DNA from: a bacterium
GTDB lineage: Bacteria; Actinomycetota; Acidimicrobiia; Acidimicrobiales; CATQHL01
Direction of reading: 5' to 3'
Assembly (NCBI GenBank): GCA_028824415.1
Contig: JAPPDX010000120.1
Span: forward strand, 1-35,496
DNA length: 35,496 nt
The notes under the pieces are model-generated. The model ran no database searches and had not been told where the DNA came from. It was given only the letters and a program-made list of their open reading frames with translations. Below, piece after piece: positions 17,769 through 26,158 of this stretch; position 1 is the first letter of the stretch, and the number at the start of each line of letters is the position of its first letter. Both the position numbers and the translations under genes were made by a program.

Positions 17769-19388
17769 ATGTCGATGACACCCGAGGAAGCAATCACGCA
17801 GACGGTCGGGATTGCGCGGCCGGGGACGTGGGCGGATCCGGTGACGTTCGCGGAGGTTTGGGATCGGACCGTCGAGCGGGATCCGGGTGCCCTGTTCCTA
17901 CGTTACGCGGCGCCGGACGGCACCGTCGGCGAGTGGAGTTACGGGGCCTTCGATCGTCGGGTCGACGCTGTGGCGGCTCGCCTTCACGTCGCCGGAGTGC
18001 GCCGCGGGAGGGCCGTCCACATGGCGCTGGCCAATGGGCCGGCTTTCGTCGCAGTCTGGCTGGCGTCGGTGCGACTGGGCGCCGTAATGGTGCCCTCGGA
18101 CCCATTCGGCAAGGCGCCGGAGCTGGCCGGGCACATCTCCCGCACTAAGCCGGCGATGGGATTCTGCGCCGCCGATCGGGCCGGGGAGTATCGCAAGGCC
18201 GTCACCGAGGCCAAGGAGTTGGCGCCAGACCTCGACATGGCGGTCGTGGCGGTCGATGAGCAGGCGCCGCACCTCGACGGCGTGATCGGTGGCGGGGGAG
18301 TATCTGCTCCGGCACCCGCAAGGCCCGAGATCGGGGTCCGCGACACCGCGGCCGTGATGTTCACCTCCGGCACGACGGGCCGGCCCAAGGGTGTGGAGAT
18401 CACGCAGGCCAACTACGCGTTCTGCGGCAAGATCATGGCCGAGCGAGCCGGCTTTGACCCCGATGCTCGACTGCTGGTGGTGCTGCCGCTGTTCCACGGC
18501 AACGCCCAGTACTACTCCTTCGCCGCGGCCATCTGGTCGGGGGCCGCCATTGTGTTACAGCCGGCCTTCTCGGCGAGTCACTTCTGTGCCCAGGCAGCCG
18601 CGGGTGCTGCCACGGCGGCCAGCCTCTTCGCCGCGCCGTTGCGCATGATCCTGGCTCGGGGCGCGTCCGGACCGAGGCTGACCCTGGATCACTGCTGGTA
18701 CGCCCAGAACGTGAACGATGACCAGTACGCGCAGCTCAGCGAACTCTTCGGCTGCCTGCCGCGCCAGCTCTGGGGCATGACCGAGACCCTTCCTGCCGCG
18801 CTGACCAACCCCCGCACCGACCCCGTGCCCTCCTCGATGGGGCAGCAGACGCCGGGTTGCCTCGTTGACGTTCAGGACGCTGACGGCGGGCCGGTTCCCG
18901 ATGGCGAGGTCGGTGAACTCGTGGTGGGCGGCGAGCGCGGCATCACGCTGTTCTCGGGGTACCTCGACGACCCGGAAACCACCGAGGCGTCGTTCCGCGA
19001 CGGCTGGCTGCTGACCGGCGACCGGACCCGGCGAGACGCAGCGGGGCACTACTACTTCGACGGGCGCCACAGCGAGGTGCTGAAGGTGTCGGGCGAGAAC
19101 GTGTCGGTCGTGGCTGTGGAGGCGGTTCTGGCGGCCCATCCCGGTGTGCTGGAGGCCGCTGTGGTGGGGCGGGCCGATCCGATCCGCGACGAAGTGCCGG
19201 TGGGGTTCGTGGTGGCCCGAGACCCGGCCAGGCCACCGAGTTCTGCTGAGTTGCTGGCCTGGTGTGGTGAGCGTCTCGGCAAGGCAGCGATGCCCCGCGA
19301 CCTGACCCTGCTGGACGAGCTGCCCCGCACGTCGGTCGGCAAGATCCGCAAGTTCCTGCTGGCCGGACGCGCTGCCGTCGGCGCCTGA
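17769..19388 (+). CDS. AMP-forming acyl-CoA synthetase (class I adenylating enzyme)
   Basis: A 539-residue adenylate-forming enzyme that activates a carboxylic acid with ATP and then loads it on CoA. The P-loop-like A3 motif is TSGTTGRPKGVEI at about residues 199-211; the hinge motifs are LFSGYLDDPETT, DGWLLTGDRTRRD and YYFDGRHSEVLKVSGENVS; the catalytic lysine is K525 in SVGKIRKFLL. ATG 17769 (or 17775) follows the toxin gene by 64 bases; the frame is open further upstream, but that part overlaps vapC in another frame. The acid substrate cannot be deduced; members near crotonobetaine/carnitine-CoA ligase and fatty acid ligases look alike here. Confidence 0.88.
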   Translation: MSMTPEEAITQTVGIARPGTWADPVTFAEVWDRTVERDPGALFLRYAAPDGTVGEWSYGAFDRRVDAVAARLHVAGVRRGRAVHMALANGPAFVAVWLASVRLGAVMVPSDPFGKAPELAGHISRTKPAMGFCAADRAGEYRKAVTEAKELAPDLDMAVVAVDEQAPHLDGVIGGGGVSAPAPARPEIGVRDTAAVMFTSGTTGRPKGVEITQANYAFCGKIMAERAGFDPDARLLVVLPLFHGNAQYYSFAAAIWSGAAIVLQPAFSASHFCAQAAAGAATAASLFAAPLRMILARGASGPRLTLDHCWYAQNVNDDQYAQLSELFGCLPRQLWGMTETLPAALTNPRTDPVPSSMGQQTPGCLVDVQDADGGPVPDGEVGELVVGGERGITLFSGYLDDPETTEASFRDGWLLTGDRTRRDAAGHYYFDGRHSEVLKVSGENVSVVAVEAVLAAHPGVLEAAVVGRADPIRDEVPVGFVVARDPARPPSSAELLAWCGERLGKAAMPRDLTLLDELPRTSVGKIRKFLLAGRAAVGA

Positions 19389-19474
19389 CGTGTCGGCGCT
19401 GGTCGTTAGGGTCCGGCCAATCGCCGCTTCTTCGCGCATGTGGCATGATGCGTCACCAATTGACCGGTAGAAGC

Positions 19475-19495
19475 AGGTGCCCGAATCCGGCACCT
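19475..19495 (+). other. Stem-loop before the importer lipoprotein gene
   Basis: Perfect 7-base arms AGGTGCC and GGCACCT around CGAATCC, 26 bases before the lipoprotein start. It may be a weak terminator for the upstream gene or a 5' leader structure. No U-tract is seen. Confidence 0.35.
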
Positions 19496-19521
19496 TCAAT
19501 CGCAACAGAGGGGAACAGCTC

Positions 19522-21153
19522 ATGAGACAGCCAACGCGCACGTTGCTACTTCTCGTATCCGTCGCCGTCGCCGGCCTGCTGGCCGCTTCCTGCGCCGACA
19601 CCGAGACCGCCGACGCTGCGGCGGCCGCCGCCTCGGCGGCGTCACAGGCCGCGGACTCGGCGATGAACGTGGCCGACGCCGCCGCCTCCGATGCCGGAGA
19701 GGCACTTGCCGGGCTCGGAGCCACGGCCGCCGACGCCGCAGCCGCAGCCGCCGACGCGACTGCCGCGGGTGCCGAGGCAGCCGCAGCGGGTGCCGAGGCA
19801 GCCGCAGCGACCGCCGCCGCCGAGGCGGCCCTGCTGGCCGCGGAGGCGTCCCAGGCGGCCGCCGACCTCGCACAGGCCACGGCCGAGGGCAACCAGGAGG
19901 CCGTCGCGGCAGCCGAGGAGGCTCTCACCGCCGCCCAAGCGGCAGCCGATGCAGCCTCGGCAGACGCTGCAGCGGCCCAGGCCGAGGCAGAGGCCGCGCA
20001 GGCCGAAGCCGCAGCCGCGCAGACCGAAGCCGCGGAGGCGCGAGCCGAGGCCGAGGCGGCCCAGGCCGAGGCTGCTGCCGCGCAGGCTGAAGCCGCCGCC
20101 GCCCAGAGCGAAGCCGCTGCTGCACAGTCTGAGGTCGCAGAGGCACAGGCGACCATCGAGGGGCTGATGCGGGACGCCATGATCGCGGCACTCGACATGA
20201 ACGGCGATGGTGACGTGCTCTTCGGCGTGGCAACCGCCGGACCGCGCGACGACGGCGCCTACTACCAGGCCCTCGTGGAGACCGTCGAGGAGTTCTCGGC
20301 CGTCAACGGCTTCTCCGCCCCGATCATCGTCGACAACATCCAGCCCGCCGACGCCGCAACCGAGCTCGCCAATCTTGCCGAACAGAACGTGGACGTCCTG
20401 GCGGTCGGCGCGGGTGAGATTGCGGAGCCTCTTGCGGCCCTGACCGAGGAGTATCCGGAGATCTTCTGGTACTGCAACTGCGGCGCGGGCTACCAGGAGC
20501 TTCCGGGCCTCGCCCAGTCCCAGGACGACGGCGCGCAGATCGGCTACAGCGCCGGCTATGCCACGGGCATCCTGCTGCGCGACAGCGGCGGCGACACCGC
20601 CCACTTCATCGGCTGCTGCGACCTGCCCTTCGAGGTGGAGTCCTACCTGACCTTCGAGATGGGGTTGAAGGCGGTGGACGAGAGCTTCACGGCGATCTAT
20701 GTGCCGACCGGTAGGTACCCGTTCGACTTCGACAACATCGCCGGGGCGACCGAGGCGTTCAACAGCTCGGCGGCCGAGGGTGCCGACGCCGTCTACCCGT
20801 ATCTCGGCGGTGCGCACGAGCCGGTGGTCGCACTGGCCAACGAAGCGGGCCTCATCACGATGTCCGCCGGTGCCTCCGACGTGTGCGAGCGCACCGACCT
20901 GGACTACGACATCGCCGTGCAGTTCGACGCGGGCGACTACATCGCCACGCTGCTCGAACTGATCGCCGACGGCGCCTTCGGCGAGGGCGAGAGCTTCCTC
21001 TTCAGCGTCGGGGCGTTCCCGTTCGTGGGCGCCAAGATGTGTGATCCCACGCCCGAGCAGCAGGCAGAGTTCGACGCCGAGCTGGCACGGATCGCCGCCG
21101 GCACCTACGCCGAGGCGTTCTTCGCCATCAAGGCCGAGGCCTACGGCTTCTAG
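19522..21153 (+). CDS. BMP-family ABC importer lipoprotein with long Ala/Glu coiled coil
   Basis: A 543-residue lipoprotein. The signal peptide ends in the lipobox LLAASC with Cys24 as lipid anchor. Residues from about 30 to 222 form an almost pure Ala/Glu/Gln segment (repeats such as AQAEAEAAQAEA), a long predicted coiled coil. The binding domain begins near residue 227 (GDVLFGVATAGPRDDGAYYQ) and has BMP-family features: AEQNVDVLAVGAGEIAEPL, IGYSAGYATGILL and GADAVYPYLGGAHEPVV. BMP proteins bind nucleosides or related ligands outside the membrane. The ATG at 19522 has AGAGGGGA upstream. The helical insert is not part of the usual BMP fold and may act as a stalk. The downstream ATPase and two permeases complete the importer. 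Confidence 0.87.
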   Translation: MRQPTRTLLLLVSVAVAGLLAASCADTETADAAAAAASAASQAADSAMNVADAAASDAGEALAGLGATAADAAAAAADATAAGAEAAAAGAEAAAATAAAEAALLAAEASQAAADLAQATAEGNQEAVAAAEEALTAAQAAADAASADAAAAQAEAEAAQAEAAAAQTEAAEARAEAEAAQAEAAAAQAEAAAAQSEAAAAQSEVAEAQATIEGLMRDAMIAALDMNGDGDVLFGVATAGPRDDGAYYQALVETVEEFSAVNGFSAPIIVDNIQPADAATELANLAEQNVDVLAVGAGEIAEPLAALTEEYPEIFWYCNCGAGYQELPGLAQSQDDGAQIGYSAGYATGILLRDSGGDTAHFIGCCDLPFEVESYLTFEMGLKAVDESFTAIYVPTGRYPFDFDNIAGATEAFNSSAAEGADAVYPYLGGAHEPVVALANEAGLITMSAGASDVCERTDLDYDIAVQFDAGDYIATLLELIADGAFGEGESFLFSVGAFPFVGAKMCDPTPEQQAEFDAELARIAAGTYAEAFFAIKAEAYGF

Positions 21154-21180
21154 ACGCCGCAGCAGTCGAACAGACGAGAC

Positions 21181-21225
21181 GGCAGGCCCGCCACCGGGGG
21201 ATGGAACTCCGGAGGCGGGCCTGCC
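21181..21225 (+). terminator. Strong hairpin after the binding-protein gene
   Basis: Perfect 12-base arms GGCAGGCCCGCC and GGCGGGCCTGCC with an inner loop, 27 bases past the lipoprotein stop. No U-tract follows. It may be an actinobacterial-type terminator or an RNA-stabilising end that keeps the binding protein in excess over the downstream ATPase and permeases. Confidence 0.55.
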
Positions 21226-21263
21226 GCATTCACAAGCGAACGCTTGTCAGTCCGGCTAGCGCC

Positions 21264-21315
21264 CGTCATGCCGGCAAAGAGCCTGCCCCGGGCTCGATCC
21301 GGGGCCGGAGTCCAT
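21264..21315. repeat. Dispersed palindromic repeat, long form (copy 2)
   Basis: Starts CGTCATGCCGGC, contains AGCCTGCCCCGGG and GATCCGGGG, and ends GCCGGAGTCCA. It is the long form of the short repeat at 2996, with an inserted inner hairpin. Its last bases run into the start codon of the ABC ATPase gene. Confidence 0.75.
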
Positions 21316-22939
21316 GGCTCAGGACACTTCTCGCTCGATGACCTCCCCGGCTGCTGAGCTAACGGGCATCACCAAGCGCTTCGGCGCCGTGGTGGCCTGC
21401 GACAACGTGGATCTGGAACTGCGACGAGGCGAGATCCACGGGATCCTCGGCGAGAACGGCGCCGGCAAGTCGACGCTCATGAAGGTGCTGATCGGCCTCG
21501 TGCTGCCCGATGCCGGCGTGATCCGCATCGACGGCGAACCGCGCCGCATCAGCGACCCGGCCGAGGCGGCCGAGTTGGGCATCGGCATGGTGCACCAGCA
21601 CTTCAGCCTCGTGGAACCGCTCACGGTCTGGGAGAACGTCATCCTGGGCGAGCGCGTCCGGCTCGATGCAACGGCTGCGAAGCGGCGAGTGGGGGAGATC
21701 AGCGAGCGCTACGGCCTCGCCATCGATCCCGACGAGCGGGTCAGCGACCTGAGCGCCGGCCTGCGCCAGCGTCTGGAGATCATCAAGTGCCTGCGGCGCG
21801 ATCCGGCCATCGTCATCCTCGACGAGCCCACCTCGGTTCTCACACCGGGGGAATCGGAGCAGCTGTTCGAGGTGCTGAGACGCGTCGTGGAGCGCGAGAA
21901 CAAGGCAGTGGCCCTCGTCAGCCACAAGCTGGACGAGGTGCTGGCGGCGACCGACCGGATCACCATCATGCGTGCCGGAGCGGTCGTGGATCGCCGGGGC
22001 ACCGGCGACGCCGACGCCCCGGGGCTGGCGCGGGCGATGGTGGGGCGTCCGGTGTCACTGCGCTCGGAGGGCGCGGCCTTGGGTCACATCGAGACTTTCG
22101 AGGACGATCCTGCTGTGACGGAGCCGGCGGTCGAGGCCGCCGTCGAAGCCACCGAGCCGCAGCCCGTGCTGTCGATCCGCGGCGCGGTGGCACGCGGCCG
22201 CGACGGCCGGACGCTGCTGGACGGCCTGTCGCTGGAGGTGCGCCCGGGAGAGATCGTCGGGGTCGCGGGTGTGGAGGGGAACGGCCAGGCCGCCCTCAGC
22301 GATCTGCTCTCGAGCCTCCTGCGGCTCGAGAGCGGCACGGTCCGAGTTCGTGACACCGAGCCGCCGCCCGGTCGTCCCGGAGCGATGGCTGCCGCTGGGG
22401 TTGCGGTGGTGCCGGCGGACCGCCACGAGTCCGGGTGCGTGCTGGACATGACCGTGGAGGAGAATCTGACGCTGGTCTCGCCGCCGCGAGCCCGAACGGG
22501 CCGAGCCCTGCTCGACCGCGCCGCACGCGCCTTGCTGGACCGCGCCGGACGCCAGGCACACGCCGAGCGGCTCATCGAACAATTCGGAATCCAGACGCCC
22601 GCAGCGGATGCCCCGATGTGGTCGCTCTCGGGCGGCAACCAGCAGCGCGTCGTGCTGGCGCGTGAACTCAGCGGCGATCCCGTGGTGTTGGTGGCGGCCC
22701 AGCCGACGCGGGGCCTCGACGTCGGGGCCATCGAGTACGTCTCCGAGCGACTCCGGGAGGCGGCGGCCAGCGGCGTGGGCGTGCTCCTCATCTCCACGGA
22801 ACTGGAGGAGGTGCTGGATCTGGCCGATCGGATCGTCGTGATCTTCCGGGGACGAATCATCGGTGAGATGGACCGCGTCAACCTCGATGTCGAGCGGCTG
22901 GGCCTGCTGATGAGCGGAGCGCAGGAGGAGGCCTCGTGA
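21314..22939 (+). CDS. Double-domain ABC ATPase of a nucleoside/purine-like importer
   Basis: A 541-residue protein with two ABC domains. Domain 1 has Walker A GENGAGKST (residues 46-54), signature LSAGLRQR (near 146) and Walker B VILDEPTS (D170, E171). Domain 2 has a degenerate Walker A region (GVAGVEGNGQAALS), signature LSGGNQQRVVLAREL and AAQPTRGLDVGA. This asymmetric pattern is typical of the ATPases that serve BMP importers and related sugar importers. The ATG at 21314 sits in the tail of a dispersed repeat; the alternative ATG 21338 has no clear ribosome site. Its stop overlaps the first permease as GTGA. Confidence 0.92.
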   Translation: MAQDTSRSMTSPAAELTGITKRFGAVVACDNVDLELRRGEIHGILGENGAGKSTLMKVLIGLVLPDAGVIRIDGEPRRISDPAEAAELGIGMVHQHFSLVEPLTVWENVILGERVRLDATAAKRRVGEISERYGLAIDPDERVSDLSAGLRQRLEIIKCLRRDPAIVILDEPTSVLTPGESEQLFEVLRRVVERENKAVALVSHKLDEVLAATDRITIMRAGAVVDRRGTGDADAPGLARAMVGRPVSLRSEGAALGHIETFEDDPAVTEPAVEAAVEATEPQPVLSIRGAVARGRDGRTLLDGLSLEVRPGEIVGVAGVEGNGQAALSDLLSSLLRLESGTVRVRDTEPPPGRPGAMAAAGVAVVPADRHESGCVLDMTVEENLTLVSPPRARTGRALLDRAARALLDRAGRQAHAERLIEQFGIQTPAADAPMWSLSGGNQQRVVLARELSGDPVVLVAAQPTRGLDVGAIEYVSERLREAAASGVGVLLISTELEEVLDLADRIVVIFRGRIIGEMDRVNLDVERLGLLMSGAQEEAS

Positions 22940-24063
22940 CCGCCACCGGCGCGGCCGCGAGTGCCGGCAGCGTCCGCTACGACCGTGCCCGCGAGAGCGC
23001 GACGGTGCTCGGCATCTATCTCGCCAGCATCGCCGTCGCCCTCATGGTGGCTGCGCTGGTGCTGTTCGCCACCGGGGGTTCGTGGACGAGCGTGCTGTCG
23101 GCGCTGCTGGACGGCAGCGTGCGCGGCCCGGGGCGCTGGGGTACGACCATCGGTGTGGGCATTCCCCTGCTCCTGGTGGCGCTCGGCACGATCATCAACT
23201 CCAGGGCCGGGCTGGTGAACCTCGGCCAGGAGGGGCAACTGTTCGTCGGCGCCGCGCTCGGAACCTACGTCGCGACCCATATCGGCGTGGGCGGTCCGGG
23301 CGTGCTGTTCCTCATCATGCTGGCCGGCGTGGCTGGTGGGGCGATCTGGGCGGGCATCGCCGCGGTCCTGCGCTATCAGCGGCGCATGCCTGAGGTGCTG
23401 ACCACGCTTCTCCTGGTGTTCGTCGCGGCGCAGGCGGTGGGCTACGGCCTGAAGAACAAGAATCTCCTGCTGGATCCGACGCCGGACCAGGCCAACCGGA
23501 ACCTGATCAGTGAACGGTTGCGCCCCGACACACGGATTCCCCGCCTCGACTGGTTCGGCAACGACTTCCCCATGACCGCCTTCATCGCGTTGCTGCTGGC
23601 GATCCTCGTGACACTCGTGCTGCGCTGGACGATCGTCGGCTTCCGCCTGCAGATGCTGGGCCGCGGCCCGCGCACGGCACACCGGGCCGGAGTCAGCGAG
23701 GCGCGCTACGGCGGTCTGGCGCTCGTGATCTCCGGGGCGTTCTGCGGACTGGCGGGGGCGTTCATGCTGACGGGCGGCGACTTCGGGAACTACCGGCTCA
23801 CCCCCAACTACCCGGTGAACATCGGCTGGGAGGGACTGCTCGTGGCGCTCGTGGGCCGCAATCACCCGCTCGTGGTGATCCCGGTGGCGTTCGTGTTCGC
23901 CGCGTTGCGCACCGGGTCGGGGTTCCTGGCGGCCACCGGTGTGGACCGCGACATCACGAAGGTCGTGCAGGCGCTGCTGGTGCTGGCCTTGCTGGTGCCG
24001 CCTGCCATCCTGTTCGTCCGGGACCGGCGCCGGGCTCTGGCCGCGGCTGCAGAGAGGGTGTAG
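22936..24063 (+). CDS. ABC importer permease 1 (BMP-linked)
   Basis: A 375-residue membrane protein of the branched-type permease family (BPD_transp_2). Several hydrophobic segments are visible, starting with LGIYLASIAVALMVAALVLF near residue 25. The conserved loop INSRAGLVNLGQEGQLFVGA follows the second segment, and SEARYGGLALVISGAFCGLAGA is the coupling region. It forms the channel with permease 2. The GTG start overlaps the ATPase stop by 4 bases, and the stop is 3 bases before permease 2, so all are in one operon. Confidence 0.92.
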   Translation: MTATGAAASAGSVRYDRARESATVLGIYLASIAVALMVAALVLFATGGSWTSVLSALLDGSVRGPGRWGTTIGVGIPLLLVALGTIINSRAGLVNLGQEGQLFVGAALGTYVATHIGVGGPGVLFLIMLAGVAGGAIWAGIAAVLRYQRRMPEVLTTLLLVFVAAQAVGYGLKNKNLLLDPTPDQANRNLISERLRPDTRIPRLDWFGNDFPMTAFIALLLAILVTLVLRWTIVGFRLQMLGRGPRTAHRAGVSEARYGGLALVISGAFCGLAGAFMLTGGDFGNYRLTPNYPVNIGWEGLLVALVGRNHPLVVIPVAFVFAALRTGSGFLAATGVDRDITKVVQALLVLALLVPPAILFVRDRRRALAAAAERV

Positions 24064-24066
24064 GTC

Positions 24067-25005
24067 ATGGTCGGCGACTTCTTCGTCGCGGTCGGGGACG
24101 TGCTCTCGAGTGAGACCACCTACAGCAGCGGCTGGCGCCTGGCGGTGGCGTTGGCGTTCGTGGCGGTGGGGGAGTGGATTGCCGAGCGCGCCGGCACCAT
24201 CAACATCTCCGTGGAGGGGTCCATGCTGGCCGGTGCGTTCGCCTCGGCCATGGGCTACGACGCCTCCGGATCCGTGGCGGTCGGCCTTCTGATCGGCGCG
24301 GCGGCCGGCCTGCTGGTGGGCGCCGTGCAAGCACACTTCAGCCACAATCTCACGGCCAACCAGTTCGTGGTGGGCCTCACGCTCAACATCCTGGTGCTGG
24401 GTCTGGCCAGCTTCCTCAACAGCAGCCTCAAACCCGAGACGGCCACGGCACACGTCTTCGAGGTGCCCGGTCTGGTGGAGATTCCGCTGCTGGGGCCGGC
24501 CCTGTTCGGCCAGCCCTGGCCGCTGTACCTGCTGTACCCGCTCATCCCGCTGGCCTGGTGGCTCGTCTACCGCACCCGCTGGGGACTGGAGGTGCGGGCG
24601 GTGGGGGAGAACCCCCAGGCTGCCGATGTGTCCTCCATCGACGTGAACGCACGGCGCCGGCAGGCCATCTACGTCGCCGGCGTCACCTCGGGACTGGGCG
24701 GCGGCTACCTGCTGTTGGGCCAGGTCGGCTGGTTCGAGGACGCCATCGTGGGCGGGCAGGGGTTCATCGCCATCGCTGCGGTGATCTTCGGCGGCTGGAC
24801 GCTGCGGGGGGCGATGCTCGGCTGCCTGCTGTTCGGCAGCGCCAACTCCTTCCGGTTGAGCCTGCCTGCCGTGGGTCACCCGCTCAACTCCGAACTGCTG
24901 TCGTCGCTGCCGTTTGTGCTAACCATCTGCGTCATGGCGCTCTTCGCACACCGCACCCGCGAGCCGCAGTCCCTGGCCCGGCCCTTCATCCGGGGCCTGC
25001 GATGA
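24067..25005 (+). CDS. ABC importer permease 2 (BMP-linked)
   Basis: A 312-residue membrane protein with the permease signature ERAGTINISVEGSMLAGAF near residue 39, and NLTANQFVVGLTLNILVLGLA, RAVGENPQAADVSSIDV and SGLGGGYLLLGQVGWF. The pair of distinct permeases is usual for this importer class. The stop overlaps the oxidoreductase start as ATGA, so the importer genes continue into metabolic genes. Confidence 0.92.
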   Translation: MVGDFFVAVGDVLSSETTYSSGWRLAVALAFVAVGEWIAERAGTINISVEGSMLAGAFASAMGYDASGSVAVGLLIGAAAGLLVGAVQAHFSHNLTANQFVVGLTLNILVLGLASFLNSSLKPETATAHVFEVPGLVEIPLLGPALFGQPWPLYLLYPLIPLAWWLVYRTRWGLEVRAVGENPQAADVSSIDVNARRRQAIYVAGVTSGLGGGYLLLGQVGWFEDAIVGGQGFIAIAAVIFGGWTLRGAMLGCLLFGSANSFRLSLPAVGHPLNSELLSSLPFVLTICVMALFAHRTREPQSLARPFIRGLR

Positions 25006-26036
25006 AGGCTGTCCTCTACGACGTCCACGGCGGCCCCGAGGTGCTGCGCTACACCGACGTGGCCGACCCCGAGCCCGGGCCCGGCGACGTGGTGGTGCAG
25101 GTCGCCGCCACGGCCCTGAACCGGCTCGACATCGTGCAGCGGGCCGGCTACTTCACGATGCCCGGATTCGCGTTCCCGCACATCGCCGGCATGGACGTGG
25201 CGGGTACGGTCGCCGTCGTCGGCGAGGGCGTGGACGACGTCTCCGCGGGTGACCGCGTCGTGGTGGATCCGTCGATGTCGGGGGTGCGGGAGGACTCGCG
25301 CCTCGCCGGGCGCGGCGACCTCTACGGCGAGTTGGGGATCATCGGCGCCACCGCCGACGGCGGCTACGCCGAGCTGTGCCTCGTCCCGGCCAGCCACGTC
25401 TTCCCGCTGCCCGACGGCATGAGCTTCGACGAGGCAGTGGTGTTCCCGACCTGCTGGATGACCGCGGCACACGCCCTGTTCGACGTCGGCGGGCTGCAGG
25501 CCGGCGAGACGGTGATGATCCACGCGGCGGGCAGCGGGGTGTCGACGGCGGGGATCCAGCTGGCCGTCGCTGCCGGAGCGACGGTGCTCGCCACAGCAGG
25601 CACCGACGAGAAGTGTGCCCGGGCCACCGAGTTGGGCGCCGCGGCGGTCGCCAACAACCGCACGGAGAACATCGCCGGCTGGGCGCGCCAGGTCACCGAG
25701 GGCGCCGGGGTGGACATGGTCTTCGACCACGTGGGCCCGGCGCTCTGGGAGGCGTCGATGTTCTCGCTGGGCGTCCGCGGCCGGCTGGTCAACGTGGGCA
25801 ACACCACCGGCGACTCGGTCACGGTCCCGTCGCTGGGGCACCTGTTCCACATGGGTCTGCACATCATCGGCTCGGACCCGTACCGCCCGGAGGAGTTCGG
25901 CCCGGTCTGGGAGCAGTACTGCAGCGGCGACTTCGTGGCGCCGGTGGACTCGGTGATGCCCCTCGCCGAGGCGGGCGCCGCCCAGGAGCGGATGTTCGCC
26001 AGCGACCTCTTCGGCAAGATCCTGCTGCGCCCCTGA
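25002..26036 (+). CDS. MDR-family oxidoreductase (quinone reductase-like)
   Basis: A 344-residue medium-chain dehydrogenase/reductase. The N-terminal catalytic domain has ALNRLDIVQRAGYF and HIAGMDVAGTVAVVGEGVDDV; the Rossmann domain has IHAAGSGVSTAGIQLAVAAGA. The NRLD motif and the lack of a clear GHE zinc motif resemble zinc-free quinone oxidoreductases. The ATG at 25002 overlaps the permease stop by 4 bases; the much longer open frame upstream is a shadow of the permease gene. Coupling to the importer suggests that it acts on the imported compound or its product, but the substrate is unknown. Confidence 0.88.
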   Translation: MKAVLYDVHGGPEVLRYTDVADPEPGPGDVVVQVAATALNRLDIVQRAGYFTMPGFAFPHIAGMDVAGTVAVVGEGVDDVSAGDRVVVDPSMSGVREDSRLAGRGDLYGELGIIGATADGGYAELCLVPASHVFPLPDGMSFDEAVVFPTCWMTAAHALFDVGGLQAGETVMIHAAGSGVSTAGIQLAVAAGATVLATAGTDEKCARATELGAAAVANNRTENIAGWARQVTEGAGVDMVFDHVGPALWEASMFSLGVRGRLVNVGNTTGDSVTVPSLGHLFHMGLHIIGSDPYRPEEFGPVWEQYCSGDFVAPVDSVMPLAEAGAAQERMFASDLFGKILLRP

Positions 26037-26070
26037 AGCACAACCGAGTCATGTGGCAGACCGCGTCCTC

Positions 26071-26097
26071 CGTCATTCCGGCGGAGGCCGGAATCCA
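26071..26097. repeat. Dispersed palindromic repeat, short form (copy 3)
   Basis: CGTCATTCCGGCGGAGGCCGG and AATCCA: the same core as at 2996 with one base change in the loop. It lies in the 122-base gap between the oxidoreductase and methyltransferase genes. No terminator is evident. Confidence 0.8.
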
Positions 26098-26158
26098 CCG
26101 TCCGGCGGTTCGCCTCGTACCTGCGTCCGATCTTTGGACACGTTCGTAGGGTCACGCC

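Noticed and set aside
18555..20198. A 547-residue minus-strand frame over the acyl-CoA synthetase and lipoprotein
   Set aside because: Antisense shadow; the Ala-rich look comes from the coiled-coil segment read backwards.
22084..24879. A 931-residue minus-strand reading frame
   Set aside because: It is antisense to the ABC ATPase and permeases, which have clear family motifs and overlaps. High GC content leaves long antisense frames open.
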